A stretch of 44,150 nucleotides of DNA, from assembly GCA_003561215.1 (NCBI GenBank), contig PWXG01000276.1:1-44150 (forward strand), in the 5' to 3' direction. Below, one piece after another: positions 1-7,304 of this stretch; position 1 is the stretch's first letter; each line of letters begins with the position of its first letter. The DNA is from Thermotogales bacterium (GTDB lineage Bacteria > Thermotogota > Thermotogae > Petrotogales > Kosmotogaceae). Below the pieces are notes generated by a model. That model was given only the letters and a program-made list of their open reading frames with translations, was not told where the DNA came from and did no database searches. The translations under genes were made by a program, and so were the position numbers.

Positions 1-1
1 A

Positions 2-94
2 GGAATCGCCTCCCATGCGAGCGCGTGGCGCGAGATTGTCAATAGATTCTACCAAAACAAGACTCTGATCTTACGAACTGGCGTTTTCTTTTAG
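2..94 (+). CDS. 3' end of an upstream gene (partial, unknown)
   Basis: Frame 2 is open from the window edge to TAG at 92-94 and gives about 30 residues, ending in RTGVFF. The composition (SHASAWREIV, NRFYQNKTLI) looks like real protein rather than chance. It stops 24 nt before the dehydrogenase start at 119, so it is probably the previous gene of the same operon. Too little is visible to name a family, and the 5' part lies outside the window. Confidence 0.4.
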   Translation, partial: GIASHASAWREIVNRFYQNKTLILRTGVFF

Positions 95-118
95 AATGAA
101 TGAAGAGGAGGAACTGCC

Positions 119-913
119 GTGATGGACTTCACTGGAAAGACCGCCATTGTGACCGGAGGGGCACAGGGAATCGGGCTTGCCATATCTCTTGCGTTTGCCT
201 CTGCCGGAGCCGCGGTGATAATGGCTGATATTGACGAAGAAGCCGGCAAAGAAGCCGAAGGCGACCACCGGGAGAAGACCGGACTCACCTTCATAAAGAC
301 AGACGTTGCATCAGAAGATGATATTCGTCATCTTGTGGATTACTCCGTATCCAGCTTTGGCAGGATCGATTTTCTCGTTAACAATGCGGCCATAGGCTGG
401 ACCGAAAATCTCTCTTCGCGTTCAACGGACGCCTGGAATCTGGTCATAAGTGTGAACTTAACAGGGGCGTACCTGATGGTCAAGTATTGTTGTCCTCACA
501 TGAAAACACAGGCCGCAATCCTCAATGGAAGAATCGTCAATCAGGCCAGCATAGTGAACATCTCATCCACAAGGGCACTGATGTCTGAAGCAGACTCTGA
601 ACCGTATTCCGCATCGAAGGGCGGTATACTAGCGCTTACTCACTCGCTTGCGGTAAGTCTGGGTCCGGAAATCAGAGTAAACTGCATCAGCCCCGGCTGG
701 ATAGACGTGGGTGCATGGAAAAAGCGTTCGGCAAGGACGACCGCATTGCTCGCGGAAGCTGATCATAGACAACACCCCGCAGGTCGGGTCGGAAGACCGG
801 AGGACATCGCCCATGCTTGTCTCTTTCTGTGCTCGGAAGACGCTGGTTTCATAACCGGGGCAAATCTCGTTGTCGATGGCGGAATGACCAAGAAGATGAT
901 CTACCAGGAGTGA
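119..913 (+). CDS. Short-chain dehydrogenase/reductase (SDR), classical type
   Basis: A cytoplasmic NAD(P)-dependent oxidoreductase of unknown substrate. The Rossmann glycine motif TGGAQGIG lies at residues 12-19, the NNAA motif at 88-91, the catalytic Ser in VNISS near 149-150, and the YSASK motif gives Tyr163 and Lys167. The C-terminal PGWIDV and DGGMT segments are typical. Length (264 aa) is normal apart from about 11 extra residues at 131-141, where the DNA looks like an in-frame 33-nt partial duplication. AGGAGG at 106-111 serves either GTG at 119 (7-nt gap) or ATG at 122 (10-nt gap). Probably in an operon with the preceding partial gene. The family is certain; the substrate cannot be read from sequence. 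Confidence 0.93.
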   Translation: MMDFTGKTAIVTGGAQGIGLAISLAFASAGAAVIMADIDEEAGKEAEGDHREKTGLTFIKTDVASEDDIRHLVDYSVSSFGRIDFLVNNAAIGWTENLSSRSTDAWNLVISVNLTGAYLMVKYCCPHMKTQAAILNGRIVNQASIVNISSTRALMSEADSEPYSASKGGILALTHSLAVSLGPEIRVNCISPGWIDVGAWKKRSARTTALLAEADHRQHPAGRVGRPEDIAHACLFLCSEDAGFITGANLVVDGGMTKKMIYQE

Positions 914-973
914 GACTCTACATGTGCAATCCGGATCCGCAAACACTCGTTGAGAAAGACAGGGCATTTCTGC

Positions 974-987
974 GTAACCTATGTTAC
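974..987. promoter_or_regulatory. GTAAC-N4-GTTAC palindrome, candidate HcpR (CRP/FNR family) operator
   Basis: A perfect inverted repeat, GTAAC CTAT GTTAC, lies 59 nt before the start codon of the decayed hcp gene. From memory, and not verified here, a palindrome of this form has been predicted for HcpR, the CRP/FNR-family activator of hcp, in clostridia and Thermotogales. Only a poor -10-like hexamer (CATTAT near 1009-1014) is present, at about the spacing expected for class II activation. Its position in front of an hcp remnant is the main support. Confidence 0.6.
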
Positions 988-1046
988 CCTCACGTTTGCC
1001 CCACGCTGCATTATTCCTACTGACAGTACGATAAGGAGACGATAGC

Positions 1047-1677
1047 ATGGATATGTTCTGCTTCCAGTATTCAGAAGCGCAATTCTGAAGGATTTGTGAC
1101 TCGCGGAGTCTGCGGAAATGACTCCTCAACGGATGGCCTCCAGGATACCCGGGATTGGACTCTCAAAGGACTCTCATACTGGGCACTCAGGGGGCGTCAG
1201 GTCGGTCTGGAGACCGGGAAAACTGGCCTGTTCGTTGCGGAAGGTCTCTTTTCGACATTGGCAAACGTGAATTTCGATGCCGAGCGCATCTTTGAGCTGA
1301 TTCAGAAAGCACTTAAGCTCTGTGTCGCTTTCTGGAAAACAGATAAAAGCCTTGTTGCAATTGAAGGTAAAGGCATGAAGGTCAGTCCTTTTTCTACTGA
1401 AGACCAGGATCTGCGGTCTCTCAAAGAGTTTCTTGTATATAGTAATGACTACAAGCTTTGCACAAGAACCCGGGGACAGCTATTGAGACAGGCTCTTTAC
1501 AACAGACTCGTCGTTTGGCCTGGGGTCAAGCATATTCCGAACAGAATAGATAATACCCAGAAAGATTTCTCCGAAGTCATCGAAAAAGCGCTTTGCCTTG
1601 GCAATGCTGTACTGAAGAATTCCAAGACCCAGGGCACTTGTGCGGTTTTCCGGAATAAACATATGATACTGGAATAA
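1047..1677 (+). pseudogene. hcp: Hydroxylamine reductase / hybrid cluster protein, frameshifted N-terminal remnant
   Basis: A well-spaced ribosome site (AAGGAG, 1032-1037) precedes ATG 1047, whose product starts MDMFCFQYSEAQ and hits TGA at 1086-1088. The match to Hcp resumes in the next frame as GFVTRGVCGN, then LQDT..LKGLSYWA, FSTLANVNFD and STEDQDLRSLKEFLVY, all in the order of Hcp's N-terminal helical domain. Hcp normally begins MFCYQCQET..GC..RGVCGK, so at least two of the four cluster-binding cysteines are replaced (Tyr and Phe). Only about 210 of roughly 550 residues remain; the domain holding the hybrid-cluster ligands is absent. The open frame 1096-1677 (193 aa) could still be translated from GTG but could not be a working Hcp. 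Identification is by remembered family motifs. Confidence 0.85.
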
Positions 1678-1685
1678 TGCTCCCT

Positions 1686-1729
1686 AAAGAGTTTCTTGAG
1701 ACTCTTTCGCGATTAGTCTCGGCTTTTTT
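1686..1729 (+). terminator. Terminator-like region with two mutually exclusive hairpins
   Basis: AAAGAGT (1686-1692) pairs with ACTCTTT (1701-1707). The overlapping GAGAC (1698-1702) pairs with GTCTC (1716-1720) and is followed by GGCTTTTTT (1721-1729). The two stems share bases 1698-1707 and cannot coexist. The second resembles a weak intrinsic terminator after the hcp remnant and before the next gene. Confidence 0.4.
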
Positions 1730-1785
1730 CCATGATAGAATTGCCAGTATCTCGCAGTTCTTCGTTGTTCATAAGGAGGGGCATC

Positions 1786-2259
1786 ATGTTTGAAGAAAAC
1801 AGTAATCTGAACACAGAAAGAAGGCAGGAGATAGCGATTTCTTATCGCACCGTTCGAGGACTGGCCTACTGGGCAGGTTTTGTGGGAATCTGGTTCATAA
1901 TTGGCGCAATTCTCGCTTTCATTGGCGCCGCCAGCATTCTTTTCCTTGCTGGAGACTACGCGTTTTTCGATATGGAGGGCATGGAATTCTATGGATTCTC
2001 GGTCGAGATGATCGCTGGGGCAGCGGTTGCAGTCATCGCCGGTGTTATTGCACTCGTCATGGGAGCGAAACTGAGAGGAACAAAGCGATCCCTGGAAGAT
2101 TTTATAGCGTCAGGTAAGGCAAGTGTTATGGAAGCCGCCCTCAGTAACGCAAGATCTTTCTTCAAGATCCAGGGTGTCATGATAATTCTGGGACTGGTTT
2201 TCGCGGTTGTTACCATCGTGTTTTCAGCCTTGACAACGCACTTCTTCTCTCTTGGATAG
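1786..2259 (+). CDS. Small three-span membrane protein (possibly DUF5362-like)
   Basis: A 157-residue integral membrane protein. Three hydrophobic segments lie at about 27-54, 74-94 and 129-150, with a charged loop (RGTKRSLEDFIASGK, about 97-111) between the second and third. The start is ATG 1786, directly behind AAGGAGGGG at 1773-1781; an upstream in-frame start at 1732 has no ribosome site. The layout (soluble N-terminus, paired spans, a helical loop, last span) resembles the DUF5362 group, but that assignment is only a resemblance. It has no enzymatic motif. It stands alone between the hcp remnant and a convergent degV. Confidence 0.75.
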   Translation: MFEENSNLNTERRQEIAISYRTVRGLAYWAGFVGIWFIIGAILAFIGAASILFLAGDYAFFDMEGMEFYGFSVEMIAGAAVAVIAGVIALVMGAKLRGTKRSLEDFIASGKASVMEAALSNARSFFKIQGVMIILGLVFAVVTIVFSALTTHFFSLG

Positions 2260-2262
2260 TAT

Positions 2263-2295
2263 GGTATTCCCCTTTGCACAGCAAAGGGGAATACC
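2263..2295. terminator. 15-bp perfect hairpin between convergent genes
   Basis: Arms 2263-2277 and 2281-2295 are perfectly complementary (GGTATTCCCCTTTGC and its complement) around a 3-nt ACA loop. The hairpin starts 3 nt after one stop codon and ends 34 nt before the opposing gene's stop. There is no T tract on either side, so it is an unusual bidirectional terminator or a 3'-end-stabilising stem. Confidence 0.6.
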
Positions 2296-2329
2296 CGTCA
2301 GTTATCACAAAGGCAGTAAAATACTTCTT

Positions 2330-3196
2330 CTACTCTCTCCAGTAGAGACCAAATCCTGCTGTTCCGGGTCCTACATGGGTGGATATGACTTTTCCCATCA
2401 TCGTTTCATCAAAGGCAGCAATGTCGTAATAATCCTTGAGTTTTTCTGCAAGAGCGTCAATGCCTTCCTTATTCTCTGCATGAACCATCATCACGTCAAC
2501 TTCTGATCCTGCAGGAATTTCCATCGATATCTTGTCAATGATGGTTCTTTGGGCCTTTCTCTCACCGCGGATTCTCTTGAAGGGTATCATTTCGCCAGTA
2601 TCGTGCGTAATGTATATGCAGACGTTGATATTCAGCAGCCCCCCCACCAAGCCCTGAAACTTTGAGACTCTGCCTCCCTTGACAAGAAAATCGAAGTTAG
2701 ACACATAGAAAATCGCATGCACTTTACCCTCGACGATTTCGTCAGAAACACTCTTCTTCATTTCCTCGGTGCTCATGCCAAGATCAAGAAGCTCCCTTGC
2801 CCTTTTCGCAATGAGAGTTGTCGCGGCGCTCGCTTTCCTGGTATCTATAACATGCACCGGAATATTCTTGTCCCTTGCCGCGATCAATGCACTGTTGTAT
2901 GTTCCAGACATCGCAGTTGAAAGTGCTAGAACAACGATCTCGTCGTAGCCTTCGCTCTTGATGCTTTTGTACAGTTCGCCGAATTCTGCGGGTGATGGCT
3001 GGGATGATTTGGGGAATTCCTTTGCCTCTTCCAGTGTTCTCCAGTAGTTCACAACGCTCTCGCGCTCTCGGGTATCATCTTCTGTTTTTCCGTCTGGCCA
3101 GGTTATGTGCAGCGGAATCATTGCAATGTCGTACTTGTTAAGCCACTCCTCAGGTACGTCAGCAGTGCTGTCAAGGACTAACTTGACTCTGGGCAT
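2330..3196 (-). CDS. DegV family fatty-acid-binding protein
   Basis: A 288-residue cytoplasmic protein of the DegV/FakB family, which binds a fatty-acid acyl chain and, in bacteria with FakA, presents it for phosphorylation. Family landmarks in order are LDSTADVPEEW near residues 7-17, IPLHITWPDG, SSQPSPAEF near 64-72, ALSTAMSGTYNSA near 90-102, VIDTRKAS and the C-terminal VGPGTAGFG. Length is typical. GAGGTG lies 7 nt before ATG 3196. It is followed on the same strand by nothing closer than the convergent hairpin; upstream is the RND exporter gene, about 135 nt away from its stop, so it may be separately transcribed. The family is secure; the lipid partner is inferred. Confidence 0.92.
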   Translation of the reverse strand: MPRVKLVLDSTADVPEEWLNKYDIAMIPLHITWPDGKTEDDTRERESVVNYWRTLEEAKEFPKSSQPSPAEFGELYKSIKSEGYDEIVVLALSTAMSGTYNSALIAARDKNIPVHVIDTRKASAATTLIAKRARELLDLGMSTEEMKKSVSDEIVEGKVHAIFYVSNFDFLVKGGRVSKFQGLVGGLLNINVCIYITHDTGEMIPFKRIRGERKAQRTIIDKISMEIPAGSEVDVMMVHAENKEGIDALAEKLKDYYDIAAFDETMMGKVISTHVGPGTAGFGLYWRE

Positions 3197-3332
3197 TCAG
3201 ATTCACCTCATCGTCGGATCTTTTCATGATCAGATACCACTCTATTCTACCGCAGCTATTTCACTCGCCCTGGCGTACTGAGCCTCCTCCTTAGCCAATC
3301 TAAGGCAGGATGCCTCGACAATGAAAGCTTAT

Positions 3333-5489
3333 TCAGTATTCCGTTTTCTGTGAGCGCTTACCACTATGTTGCTGAAGTCTCCGAATGATGCCGGGCAGCA
3401 TGACGAGTGTCGTCATAGCACCAAAAGACAAACCCCCGACCATTAGGAGAGCCACATCGACATAAAGAAGCAGCGGGGCGGTGAAAAGAACCAGGAAACC
3501 TACTACAAGTCCTGATGCGTTTGCGATGATCGGGCCGGAGGTCTTTTCCAGGGTCTTTGACGTATCACGGTAACGTCGGTACCAAACAGTGAAATGTATG
3601 GAGTAATCAATTACCAAGCCCATGAGCATTCCAGAAATCAGCGCTGTGGAGATGTTCAGCGAGATCCCCCCTACGCTCATTATAACGAAATTGAACAAAG
3701 CAGTAAGCAGTATCGGGACAGTTATAGCAAAGGTAAAGGCAATGTTTCGGAATATGAAAAAGAGCATTCCTGCAATCATCAAGAAAGAAATAGTCAGACT
3801 CTGGATTTGATTGGCCACGACATTCGAATTGACACTTCTCCAGATTAGCGGCGTTCCCGCGAAAACTAGCTCCAGGTCTTGAAACTCCTCCCGGCGAGTC
3901 TCAAGAATCTGATTCACTTCATTAAGGAGAGTCCCGGCGCTTTCCGTATCGCTTAGCGGAGAGAAAAAGATTGCTCTGACAGCTTCTTCCTTTGCGAACA
4001 GCGCTGCAGCGTTTTGAAGTTCTTCGTTGCCCTGTAATACCCGCAGAAGTATCGGTTCGGGGACCCCGGTAATCCGTGAATAGGTCCCGATATCAAGAGC
4101 CATCTTCATACCCTCGATTTCTGCGATGTGCTCCACCGTCTCACCAAAGGCTCTGAGTTCTGGGGCTATTAATGCTGTTCGTTGATCTTCTTCTGGCAGC
4201 CTCATCATCAGGTAGTAAATACTTATCCATCCGAATCTTTCTCTCATTTCTCTGGCTGCAACAGATACCTCGGAATCTTCTCTGAAAAAGGCGTACTGAT
4301 CGATATTCATCGAAATCCTTGATATAAGAAGAGGGGAAAGAAAACAAAGAAGAATGACGGCATATGTCAAGCTTCTTGTAATAAGCGCTGGCATCCGCTT
4401 TATGACCAGCAGTCTTCGTTTCCCTGGCCTGGTCTCTCTTGTATTCACAAGCAGGTTCGGCAACAACGTGATAGTGAGTAATGCAGACAGGAAGATCCCG
4501 AGACACACGAATAGCCCAAGGTCCCTGAAGGCCTGCATATCAAGAAAGAGGTAGGATGAAAATCCTGCCATGGTTGTAAAGGCCGAGAAGAAGACTGGTA
4601 TACGTTCTTCACGCACCGTTCTTCGAATACGATCTGAATGGCTCTGAATACTGCCATTTTCATCATACACTGTCAGAAAATGCATTCCGTAAGCACTTCC
4701 TATAATCATTATGAACGTGGGAATCATGACTGTAAGGATATTGATCTGGCGTTCCAAAACATTCATTATTCCTGTGATCCAGACAGCAGAAAGTACCGCT
4801 GGAAGCAACGAGAGCAATGGTAAGACCGGTCTTCGAAATCTCGCGTAGTAGACAACAACGATTGCCAGAAGCACGAATGGGGGATAAACAAGCGTCAGGT
4901 CTCTGATGGATCGAAAGGTAGCGTAGTTAGCTACATTTTCGCCAATAAGGAAGTAAGACATGCCTGTATTATTCTCAATGGCACTTCTGATACTCTCTAC
5001 GATTTCCTGGTTATCATGTGTTGCATCTATATCGAGTGTTACAAGGACACTAAAACTCTCACCATCTGATGAGATTAGCAAATCAGAATAAAGAGGATCG
5101 TTCAGAATCTCTTCGTCCAGGGTGAGAATCCCGTCACTTTCCGCAACATAAGGCTCGAAAGGAAGATCAAAACGCATCAGGTCAAATCTGCCGAATTTCA
5201 GGGCATCCAGTACCGAGTAAACATGTGACACCCAGGGGAGTTCTTCAACCCCGGTTACAACACTGTTTAACTCTTCCAGTGCGAGTGAACGGTTCTTGTA
5301 ACTCTCCAACACAATGAAGACCATTCCTCTGTCCCTGAAGTCTCTTCCTATTCTCAGAAAGCTCTCGACAAATGGATCGTCTTCGTCAACGTAGGCATCG
5401 TAAGTAGCATCGTAAGAAAGACCGACAAACACAAAACCCGCCACCAGAAACGAGATTCCAACAAATGAAAACGCAAGTATTCTTCTCAT
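3333..5489 (-). CDS. RND superfamily exporter (MMPL / HAE3-like)
   Basis: A 718-residue inner-membrane transporter with a duplicated RND layout: an N-terminal span, an extracytoplasmic loop of about 170 residues, a bundle of spans, a second span-loop, and a second bundle. The C-terminal half has the family's charged relay segment GLVIDYSIHF; the N-terminal half has the matching but uncharged IGSAYGMHF, the asymmetry usual in HAE3/MMPL proteins of this size. Such proteins use the ion gradient to export lipids or other hydrophobic molecules. Proximity to degV fits a lipid connection, but this is inference. AGGCGG lies 8 nt before ATG 5489. No membrane-fusion or outer-membrane partner is adjacent. 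Confidence 0.9.
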   Translation of the reverse strand: MRRILAFSFVGISFLVAGFVFVGLSYDATYDAYVDEDDPFVESFLRIGRDFRDRGMVFIVLESYKNRSLALEELNSVVTGVEELPWVSHVYSVLDALKFGRFDLMRFDLPFEPYVAESDGILTLDEEILNDPLYSDLLISSDGESFSVLVTLDIDATHDNQEIVESIRSAIENNTGMSYFLIGENVANYATFRSIRDLTLVYPPFVLLAIVVVYYARFRRPVLPLLSLLPAVLSAVWITGIMNVLERQINILTVMIPTFIMIIGSAYGMHFLTVYDENGSIQSHSDRIRRTVREERIPVFFSAFTTMAGFSSYLFLDMQAFRDLGLFVCLGIFLSALLTITLLPNLLVNTRETRPGKRRLLVIKRMPALITRSLTYAVILLCFLSPLLISRISMNIDQYAFFREDSEVSVAAREMRERFGWISIYYLMMRLPEEDQRTALIAPELRAFGETVEHIAEIEGMKMALDIGTYSRITGVPEPILLRVLQGNEELQNAAALFAKEEAVRAIFFSPLSDTESAGTLLNEVNQILETRREEFQDLELVFAGTPLIWRSVNSNVVANQIQSLTISFLMIAGMLFFIFRNIAFTFAITVPILLTALFNFVIMSVGGISLNISTALISGMLMGLVIDYSIHFTVWYRRYRDTSKTLEKTSGPIIANASGLVVGFLVLFTAPLLLYVDVALLMVGGLSFGAMTTLVMLPGIIRRLQQHSGKRSQKTEY

Positions 5490-5591
5490 ATGAAACCGCC
5501 TAAGACAATGCTTTAAAGAAAGGGTGATAGACTATTATCAAATTCAATAATACAACACTGTGTCGAAGAACAATGCCGTTTGTGGTGTAGA

Positions 5592-5605
5592 GTAGCAATT
5601 GTTAC
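5592..5605. promoter_or_regulatory. GTAGC-N4-GTTAC near-palindrome, candidate HcpR-type operator of fprA
   Basis: GTAGC AATT GTTAC differs at one base from the GTAAC-N4-GTTAC palindrome seen before the hcp remnant. Its centre (5598.5) lies 41.5 nt upstream of the transcription start implied by the -10-like GATAAT at 5628-5633. That is the class II activator position of CRP/FNR proteins. There is no recognisable -35, as expected for an activated promoter. Confidence 0.55.
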
Positions 5606-5627
5606 CGTTTTTTGCCTGTTTTTCCTG

Positions 5628-5633
5628 GATAAT
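5628..5633 (+). promoter_or_regulatory. -10 element (GATAAT) of the flavodiiron/cupin operon
   Basis: GATAAT matches five of six bases of the sigma-A -10 consensus and would start transcription near 5640, giving a leader of about 44 nt before ATG 5684. The -35 region has no match, and the candidate CRP/FNR-type site sits there instead. Confidence 0.5.
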
Positions 5634-5683
5634 ACTCATGAGGCTCATATAACTGAATTCTTGTGCTAAGGAGGAGGGATTTC

Positions 5684-6862
5684 ATGGCTTTAGAGAAGCT
5701 TTCGCAAAGCGTTGTATCCGTTGGAGTACAGGATTGGCACAGAAGATTGTTTGATGAACTGATTCCTTTGCCTGAGGGAACTTCATACAATGCGTACTTC
5801 ATTAAGGGAAGCAATGCTACAGCACTTATCGATACTGTTGATCCATCCAAAGACAAGGAGCTTCTTGATAACCTGGACAAGCTAGGAATAACCAAACTTG
5901 ATTATGTGGTTGCCAACCATGCAGAGCAGGATCATTCAGGAGTCATTCCTCTCGTTCTGAAGTCGTATCCAGAAGCGCGTGTAGTAACCAACGCAAAATG
6001 CAAGAGCATGCTTCAACAACTGCTCCTGATTCCAGAGGATCGTTTTATGGTTATATCTGATGGCGAAACGATTTCGCTCGGTAACCTGACTCTTGAATTC
6101 TACGATATGCCCTGGGTCCACTGGCCAGAAACAATGGTTACTTTTCTTAGGGAAGACCGTATCCTGTTTTCCTGCGATTTCTTTGGTTCGCATCTGGCTA
6201 GCTCGAGTCTCTTCGAAGAAGTCAATGAAACGGTCATATCCTCGGCCAAGAGATACTTCGCAGAAATAATGATGCCTTTCAGCAGCACTATAAGAAACCA
6301 TCTCAAGAAAGTAGAGGAACTGTCTCCCGCGCTTATTGCTCCAAGTCATGGGCCCATTCACCAGGATCCTTCTGTGATTGTCAGTCAATACAAAGCATGG
6401 ACATCTTCTTCCAAGAAACCCTATGTGATTATTCCTTTTGTTTCAATGCATGGCAGTACAAGAGCAATGGTAGATCACCTGGTGGCAGTACTAACCGAGC
6501 GCAAGATTAGGGTCAAACCATATGATCTAACAGTTACTGATATTGGCGAACTGGCAATTGACCTGGTAGATTCAGCTGTTCTTATACTTGGCGTTCCAAC
6601 AGTACTGGGAGGACCACATCCGGTTGCCCTGAATGCAGCAGCAATCGTTAATGCTTTGAGACCGACTATTCCTTTCGTTGGACTGATAGGTTCTTTCGGC
6701 TGGGGAGGCAATACAGAGAAGGTCATTTCGGAATCTCTCAAGAGCCTGAAATCGGAGCTTCTGGAAACAGTCCTGATATCGGGTTATCCAGATGAAGCGG
6801 ACCTGGAGAAACTGAACAAGCTCGCAGATCTGATAGCATCCAAGGTAAAGCAAATACAATAA
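5684..6862 (+). CDS. Flavodiiron protein (A-type flavoprotein; O2/NO reductase)
   Basis: A soluble enzyme reducing O2 to water and/or NO to N2O at a di-iron site, with electrons passed through FMN, usually from a rubredoxin. The metallo-beta-lactamase-like domain (about 1-235) has HAEQDH with ligands His79, Glu81, Asp83 and nearby His84, then His146, Asp165 and His222 (SHG). The flavodoxin domain (about 245-392) begins FVSMHGSTRAM. At 392 residues it is the minimal class A form, with no fused rubredoxin. AAGGAGGAGGG sits 6-7 nt before ATG 5684; the in-frame GTG 5663 lies upstream of that site and is unlikely. It is followed at 15 nt by a cupin gene. An upstream palindrome suggests CRP/FNR-type activation under nitrosative or redox stress. 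No rubredoxin gene is adjacent. Confidence 0.95.
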   Translation: MALEKLSQSVVSVGVQDWHRRLFDELIPLPEGTSYNAYFIKGSNATALIDTVDPSKDKELLDNLDKLGITKLDYVVANHAEQDHSGVIPLVLKSYPEARVVTNAKCKSMLQQLLLIPEDRFMVISDGETISLGNLTLEFYDMPWVHWPETMVTFLREDRILFSCDFFGSHLASSSLFEEVNETVISSAKRYFAEIMMPFSSTIRNHLKKVEELSPALIAPSHGPIHQDPSVIVSQYKAWTSSSKKPYVIIPFVSMHGSTRAMVDHLVAVLTERKIRVKPYDLTVTDIGELAIDLVDSAVLILGVPTVLGGPHPVALNAAAIVNALRPTIPFVGLIGSFGWGGNTEKVISESLKSLKSELLETVLISGYPDEADLEKLNKLADLIASKVKQIQ

Positions 6863-6877
6863 AGGAAGGGAGCTTTC

Positions 6878-7240
6878 ATGGAAAACAAAGATCTTGAAGA
6901 AACCCTGAAGAAAACACAGCGTTTCAGTTCGGCGGTAATGAATGCGGGAAAACTTCTAGATTACCAGAAAAACGCCGTCGTAAGCAAAGAACTCATGAGA
7001 AAGGAAAAGGGTACTATAACCATTTTTGCAATCTGGAAAGACCAGGAGATCAGTGAACATACTACTCCGTATGAAGCCATGGCTTATGTGGTGGAAGGAA
7101 CAATGGAAATCACTATGTCAGGGGAACCTCATATCCTTAATGGAGACGAACTGCTGATGATGCCTGCCAACGAGCCTCATGCCTTGAGAGCCGTTGAAAA
7201 CAGCAAGTTCCTTCTCGTCATGATAAACCCATCGAAGTAG
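6878..7240 (+). CDS. Small cupin-domain protein
   Basis: A 120-residue single-domain cupin. The first motif reads EHTTPYEAMAYVVEGTMEI (about 64-82) and the second is GDELLMMPANEPHALRAV (about 89-106), giving possible metal ligands His65, Glu70 and His102. The N-terminal 40 residues are helical and charged. It lies 15 nt behind the flavodiiron gene with its own GGAAGGGAG site, and both precede a strong terminator, so they form a two-gene operon. The function is not readable from sequence; a sensor or small metal enzyme linked to oxygen or NO defence is inferred from context only. Confidence 0.85.
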   Translation: MENKDLEETLKKTQRFSSAVMNAGKLLDYQKNAVVSKELMRKEKGTITIFAIWKDQEISEHTTPYEAMAYVVEGTMEITMSGEPHILNGDELLMMPANEPHALRAVENSKFLLVMINPSK

Positions 7241-7264
7241 TCAGTCTCTGTTATCTCCGACCAA

Positions 7265-7291
7265 AAAAGACCCGGCATTGCCGGGTCTTTT
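7265..7291. terminator. Bidirectional intrinsic terminator
   Basis: AAAAGACCCGGC (7265-7276) pairs with GCCGGGTCTTTT (7280-7291) around a 3-nt loop. A-rich and T-rich flanks lie on both sides, so it can end the cupin operon on the plus strand and the alcohol dehydrogenase operon on the minus strand. Confidence 0.93.
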
Positions 7292-7304
7292 CTTTGCTCC
7301 GGTA

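Noticed and set aside
1047-1100. Selenocysteine or programmed frameshift at the hcp TGA
   Set aside because: The reading frame also changes after the TGA, two conserved cysteines are lost and most of the protein is missing; decay is simpler.
629-1129. 166-residue minus-strand ORF
   Set aside because: It lies antisense over the SDR gene and the hcp leader, with no ribosome site or protein-like motifs.
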